Assembly: GCA_963575745.1 (NCBI GenBank)
Contig: CAUYUJ010014771.1
Location: 819,593 to 883,592 of the forward strand
DNA length: 64,000 bases
Reading direction: 5' to 3'
Origin: Prorocentrum cordatum
Taxonomy: Eukaryota; Sar; Dinophyceae; Prorocentrales; Prorocentraceae
Each line of letters starts with the position of its first letter. The stretch's first letter is position 1. Below the pieces are notes generated by a model. That model was not told where the DNA came from and did no database searches. It saw only the letters and a program-made list of their open reading frames with translations. A program made the position numbers and the translations under genes. This document shows, piece after piece, positions 59,451 through 64,000 of this stretch.

Positions 59451-60300
59451 CCTTCTCTCCTTCCTCTCCCCCTGCCCGCTCTTTTCCTTATCCTCCTGTG
59501 TGCCTTCCCTCCTTCCCCGCGCCGTGGCGATCCCAGCGGTCCTCTCTGCATGGGTTCAATATTTACTTTGCGGTTCTCTTTGTCGATTTTTCGCGATCCA
59601 GCCCGCATTCGTTGGGCGTCGCTCCGGACATTCACGTGTGGCGTTGGCTGCCTTCGCAGCCGCCTGACCGTCTGGTCAGCCGCGCTGTGTGGCTCCGGAC
59701 CTCCGCCACAATTTAACGCATTATCACATTCACTCCACTTGCTCAGTCACCTGTTGCTGCACTTTCCTTGCGCCTCCATTCGGCGCTCTTGGGCTTGCGA
59801 GGTTGGGTTCCAACGGTCTGCTGCCCTTCTGAATGCATGTCGTACTCTCTGGCTCGCCAGTCCGTGGAGCCTTGTGCTGTGTACGGTCTGTCGGCGTCCC
59901 GCTCTCCCCGATATTCCTTTTCCTCCCGCTCTTCGTTTCCTTCCTTGTCCAATTCGCATCGTGTTGGTTTTATATGCGTGGCCGTTTGGGCCATAGGGGT
60001 TAGTTACTACACAACGTCGCGCTCCGCACCCACGGCCAATTTCCTTGGCTTGTCTCTGGCGGCTCGGCTGGTGTGTATCAGCGCCACACTACAATCCTCA
60101 ACCCAGGTTTGTCTATCGCCTTGTCGGTTTGGTCTTTCACCTTTTTTCCCATCCCCTCTTCCGCTCGCCTCGTTTCCCTCCTTGTCGTTCACTCGTCGTC
60201 GTTGTCGTGTCCTTCGGGCGCCGGGCGCCATTAAGACAGGATTGCAGTTTTGCACTTCGGATCTGATTTATGGTACGTCATTATTCGGACATTGTGCGCT
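59451..60300. other. unassigned DNA
   Basis: Pyrimidine-rich DNA with overlapping frames of 70-245 codons on both strands, none with a domain. CCTTTCCTCCCGCTCTTCG-like phrases recur at 59455-59520, 59920-59945 and 60140-60185, so the stretch may be an old duplication. Confidence 0.4.
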
Positions 60301-60309
60301 GGGGAAAAA

Positions 60310-60720
60310 CTACCATCTACCCTACACTATTCAATGCTGCTCTACTCGACCCTGCTCCATCCAACCTACCATACTCGACCCTACTCCACTCTACTCCTAC
60401 TACTCCCCTCCTATACTACTCTTGTCTACTCGACTCTATCCTTTCTATGCTGTCATCCCCGACTCTACCCTATCATCTCTTCTATTCGATTCTACTCTAA
60501 CCTAGCATCTCCTATGCTAAAAAACCCTATTCTGCTTTAGTGTCTACTGTACTTCTGCTCCAGTATACTCGTATTCCCATCTGCTTTGTTCTGTGCTATA
60601 TTACATCTGCTACACTCCTACTCCACTCCTGGCCAGTGTTTGTCTATATTTCCGCTTCGCTCTATTCGAATCTCACTCCAGCTTCGCTACTCTACTCTGC
60701 TTTGCTCTACTCGATGATTG
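60310..60720. repeat. degenerate CTACTC/CTACTCGA tract
   Basis: CTACTCGACC, CTACTCCACTC and TCTACTCGAC variants run through this interval. Shorter pieces of the same tract occur at 61520-61650 and 62460-62540, always next to unique or repeat junctions. Confidence 0.75.
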
Positions 60721-60769
60721 GAGAGGCCTGACGGCCGGTGCCGCCGACCCTGATCGAAAGGGCTAGGAA

Positions 60770-61300
60770 TGGGGGGGAGGAGGCGGAGGAGGAGGAGGAG
60801 GAGGAGGAGAAGGAGAAGGAGGAGGAGGAGGAGGAGGAGGAGGAGAAGGAGGAGGAGGAGGAGGAGAAGGAGGAGAAGGAGGAGGAGGAGGAAGAGGAGG
60901 AGGAGGAGGAGGAGAAGGAGGAAGTGCATCCTTTGTGTGCCCGTTCGAAGAAAGTGCGCCCCGGGAGTGTGATATTCTGACTTGGGACGTGCTCCCGGAA
61001 GAGGAAGAAGTGCATCTCGGGCGTGCCCGCTCGAAGAAAATGCGCCCTAGGGGGGGGGTATTTTGACTCGGGGCCCGCTCCCGGGACGCCTCTGCGGGAG
61101 GAGGAGGAGGAGGAGGAGGAGGAGGAGGAGGAGGAGGAGAAGGAGGAGAGGAGCAGGAGGAGGGGGAGGAGTGGGAAAAGGAGGAGGAGGAGGACCAGGA
61201 GGAGGAGGAAGTGCATCCCGTGCGTGCCCGCTCCAGGAAAATGCGCCCCGGCGGGCGTCGTATCTGCCCCGGGACCCCCCCCCCTCCCCCCACCCCCCTG
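60770..61300. repeat. GGA tracts in a three-copy GTGCATCC...GCGCCCC repeat
   Basis: GGA runs lie at 60775-60925 and 61095-61212. A unit reading GAAGTGCATCC..GTGCCCGCTCGAAGAAAATGCGCCCC appears at about 60921, 61008 and 61207 and is bounded each time by a GGA/GAA run. It continues into dispersed repeat copy B. Confidence 0.88.
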
Positions 61301-61490
61301 CGGGGAAGGGATCAAAGGGAAGGGGCTTCCCTTCGACTCCACTACGAAGTCGTTTAATTTTGCTTTGGATAGCGCGCTTGAGGAGGAGAGCCCTGGGAGG
61401 GGGAGAACGGAGACGACGGAGACGACGAGTCGAACGGAGAAGCCCCTCACACACGCCGACAGGGTCGGCGGATTTCCCCAACCTAGTCCA
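61260..61490 (+). repeat. dispersed repeat, copy B
   Basis: It matches the sequence into which the Copia element inserted (1720-1737 joined to 9703-9990): a C-rich tract, GGGGAAGGGATCAAAGGGAAGG, GGCTTCCCTTCGAC, a variable middle, and CACACGCCGACAGGGTCGGCGGATT. The end contains a perfect CGCCGAC-AGG-GTCGGCG hairpin. Confidence 0.7.
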
Positions 61491-61799
61491 CCATCTACCC
61501 GATTCCGTTATAACATTATATGTTCTCCCCTGCTCTACCCTGCTTCAGTTTCGATTCGATTGTGGTGGATTAGATTAGTGCTCTACTCCTACTCCACTCT
61601 GCTCTCCTATGTTCTGCTCTCGTTTGTCCCTATTCCTTACTACTATACTCCCACTCAGCCACCTAGCCGGCCGATCGCCGACACATTTGGGCTCGTCCAT
61701 CTTACTTCTAGGAAGCAGTGCAAAGTCGACGTGCTTGTTCTCAACATGGATGTTCTGTCGTCCGTGTTGCACAGTGCGTGGCAGGAATGGGACGGGGAG

Positions 61800-62360
61800 T
61801 ACATCCCGCGCGAAAGGCGGAAATATCGCTCTCGCCCCGGTGCCGCGCTCATTGTTCTAGAGAAATGAGCTTCCGCTTGAGTGCGGCTTACATTTTTCGC
61901 ATGCATTTCTGTCGGCGCGCGAGTGGACGAAAACTGTCGCTTTCGCCTCGGCGCCACGCAGATTTCGCCTGAAAGTGGCGGTCTCGCCTCGACGCGGCGC
62001 ATATTTGCCACTCGCCAGTTTGGTAGGGGCCCGCGCGAGTGGACAATAGGTTGTCCTCGCCCAAGTTCCGCGCGCATGTAGGTCGGCAGTGGCGTTCCAG
62101 CGCGGGCGCGGCGCATGGCTCCTTCGCCGAAGCTCATGGGAGCGACAGCGGCAGCGGGGCCGCGCGAGACCCTGCGAAATGCCGACCTCGCCCAAACACC
62201 GCGCAGTTTGCGAGTGAAGGTGGCAGTGGTGTGTCAGCGCGGCGCATGCTTCGTCTTTGCCGGGCCCATCGGGAATTGTGCCGCTATGTGAGCGCGTCGT
62301 TTTCTCTTCGCCGAGTCGTCAGAAGTGGGACCGCGCGCGAGCGCCTTCGGTTGGCGATGT
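61800..62360. repeat. degenerate TCGCC...GCGCCGCGCA tandem repeat
   Basis: CTCGCC(C/T).GG.GCCGCGC(A/T) is found near 61832, 61945, 61985, 62055, 62095, 62190 and 62245 with spacers of 40-120 bases that also resemble each other (GCGCGAGTGGACGAAAACTG, GCGCGAGTGGACAATAGG). It is an old, irregular tandem family. Confidence 0.6.
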
Positions 62361-62930
62361 GTGGTCGCGTTTCTATCCCAATATCAAGTTGTGACGCAAG
62401 TGGTTTCATGTTGAAGGAGGCAGGATGGGGGCAGGCGGGGCCCTCTGACTCGCCCGGCCTGGCTACTCGACTCCTGTTCTATTCATCCCTGCTCTACTCT
62501 CCACTCCTCGATTCGAGTATATTCGATTCTGTTCTTTCCACAGGAAACCGTGGGAATAGCAAAGGAAGCCACTGCAATAGAACAGGAAGCCAATCTAATA
62601 ACCACACGAAGCCGCTTCAACGGCAGCAGATGAAAGCATTGCAACAGTTTGGGGCAACATAAGGGGTAGCGGTTGACCAATCCTCTTCACCTTGAGATAA
62701 GACGGCAAAATTTCCATAGACAAGCCCGTTGGGAGAAATTTGACGGTGTTGTTTGTTATTTGCTTCTATTGTGCGCCCAAGCCTAGGCGCCACCTCACTC
62801 TTTTCCGCAGCCGCGGGGGATTGGGTAAGTTCGTGGAGTCTTTGAGCATACCCCTCCTAGTCTTGTCGTAGGGGACATCTGCGTTCCCTGTGCGCCCGGA
62901 TGCTCTGCACCAGGTTGTTCGTTGAGGCGC
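62361..62930. other. unassigned DNA
   Basis: No gene, RNA or repeat terminus is recognised, apart from a short CTACTC tract at 62460-62540. Confidence 0.4.
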
Positions 62931-62934
62931 GTGC

Positions 62935-63125
62935 ATGCGTGTGTGTGTGTGTGTGTATTGTTACGTTTGCACCGGTGCATTGCTGTGCGCACGTGTGTGA
63001 ACGTATAATGTGTGTATGTGTGTGCGGGTGTTCTCGTGCGCGTGTGCGCATGTGTGTGTGGATTGCGTGGGTATCGTGCGTGTGCCGTTTGGTGTTTATC
63101 ATTCTTATGTATATGTGCGTGCGGT
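62935..63125. repeat. GT-rich microsatellite
   Basis: TGTGTGTGTG runs at about 62939-62958 and looser GTGTGTGCG stretches to about 63125. Cys/Val-rich frames are artefacts. Confidence 0.85.
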
Positions 63126-63129
63126 GTGC

Positions 63130-63530
63130 ATGATGCTCGCGGCGCGACCACCGGTTCTAAACCTGGGGTCCCACTGGCTAGCCATGATGTTGCCGCCCTT
63201 GGGCCGGGTGCGCATTGGATTCGTGATTGCGCAACGCCGCACGGGCACGGTCGGACGGCCCAAGAAGAGGGACGCGAATGGAGATTTGCCCCTTTGTGGA
63301 GCCAAAGCCCGCGCGAGAAGGCGCCGATCCGCAGCCATTTACGAGCGTCGAGCCTGGTGCGAAGCCGCATGGCGCCGTGCGCCCTCGGAGCCCAGGCGTG
63401 CTGGGCTCCGTCTTGCCAGCGTGGTGCACGGTAGTTCTCGCTTGTGTTTTGTTTATGGGGCAAAGCGTCCGCAAGAGAGCGCAGATGCGCCTCGCTTTGA
63501 GTGGGCGATCGGGCGAGCTAGTGGCTCTTG
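63130..63530. other. unassigned DNA
   Basis: Frames of up to 220 codons overlap on both strands with Arg/Ala/Pro-rich content and no domain. Nothing is assigned. Confidence 0.35.
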
Positions 63531-63534
63531 GCTC

Positions 63535-63960
63535 CAGGTGGCTCCAAGAGGGCTCAAGAGAGCATGGCCTCCCAAATCGTTCAAGATACCTTAAAATGGT
63601 TCAGGATAGCTTCCAATTTGCCTCCACGAGTTCTCGAGACCGTTCCAGGACGGCCCCGAGTGCTTTCCGAGCCTCCCTAGAAGGCCCCCCAGGAGGCCCA
63701 AATCCTTCAAAACCATTGCGTTCCCCTATGTTGTTTTGCCTTCTCGTGTCGCTTCCGATGGGCTCCCTCTCTCTCTCTCTCTCTCTTTCTCTCTCTATCT
63801 CTCTCTCTCTATGCCTCAAGATGGCTCCGAGATGGCCCAAGAGGGGCCCAAGAGTGACCCAAGACGACCCCAACAGCTCCTAAGACCGCTCCAAGAGTGC
63901 CCCAGGAGGGTCTCACGAATCATAGTCGGGCCCAGAAAGGGGGGGGGATGCACTTGAGTA
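63535..63960. repeat. degenerate CCCAAGANG decamer tract with CT microsatellite
   Basis: GGCTCCAAGAGGGCTCAAGAG, ATGGCCCAAGAGGGGCCCAAGA and CCCAAGACGACCCC show a period of about 10-11 bases. A pure CT/TCTC tract lies at about 63767-63811. No gene is seen. Confidence 0.65.
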
Positions 63961-64000
63961 CCCCCCTCTTTCCATCGATGGCATCCAAGGTGGCCCGAAG

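Noticed and set aside
59768-60505. 245-codon plus-strand frame as a gene
   Set aside because: The second half is the CTACTC tract and the first half has no recognisable feature.
61455-61471. CGCCGAC-AGG-GTCGGCG hairpin as another member of the hairpin family
   Set aside because: It is part of the dispersed repeat's own end (the copy at about 9950 has a decayed version), lies outside the large block and lacks the 3' bulge. It shows that single hairpins can arise independently.

Overview
The window looks like a piece of a dinoflagellate nuclear genome. It is GC-rich eukaryotic DNA made almost entirely of retrotransposon remains, satellites and microsatellites. The retroelement proteins have the Copia-like layout I associate with dinoflagellates: retropepsin, HHCC/DDE integrase, RT, RNase H, a CCCH zinc finger and methyltransferase-like domains. 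I see no rRNA, tRNA, CRISPR array or bacterial operon. The assignment to dinoflagellates is inferred from protein families, not from a marker gene.

Layout. (1) 1-1737: unassigned DNA, a degenerate ATCGAT repeat and an AGT/CGT microsatellite. (2) 1738-9696: a Copia retrotransposon on the minus strand with two 190-bp LTRs, a tRNA-like primer site and a 6-bp target duplication. Its gag, protease, methyltransferase-like, integrase, RT/RNase H and membrane-tail frames carry about ten stops or frameshifts and an RT active-site change. (3) 9697-13840: a dispersed repeat, a Pro/Thr/Ala-type tandem repeat, an ACACCATT array and a G-rich satellite. (4) About 13853-55553: a roughly 41.7-kb block bounded by two direct repeats of about 205 bp that sit inside the same satellite on both sides. 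It holds a second plus-strand Copia-like gag-pol (14-26.6 kb), a second methyltransferase-like domain (30 kb) and many unrecognised plus-strand frames. Nested inside it are a TIR transposon (20121-21849), a 0.5-kb higher-order repeat, a 151-bp satellite, GA tracts and a 1780-codon Pro/Thr/Ala-rich gene on the minus strand. (5) 55554-64000: the satellite again, GAC/TCC microsatellites, the ACACCATT array in reverse orientation, a ~110-bp tandem repeat, then GGA, CT and GT tracts with no recognisable gene.

The most unusual signal is a family of about 25-30 short hairpins found only in the plus-strand parts of the 41.7-kb block (14.1-34.1 and 43.4-47.2 kb). The commonest core is CGGCNCAGCCG. Other members have completely different arms that still pair perfectly around CTCAG or a 3-nt loop. 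At least eleven share one architecture: outer stem, inner stem, tiny loop, and one unpaired base always on the 3' arm. Most lie inside reading frames. They resemble in-frame palindromic insertions and are my best candidate for an undescribed element.

Nothing here forms a working operon. The protein-coding content is mostly decayed gag-pol. The best-preserved long frames are the 1780-codon gene and the unrecognised frames at 48.7-52.3 kb.
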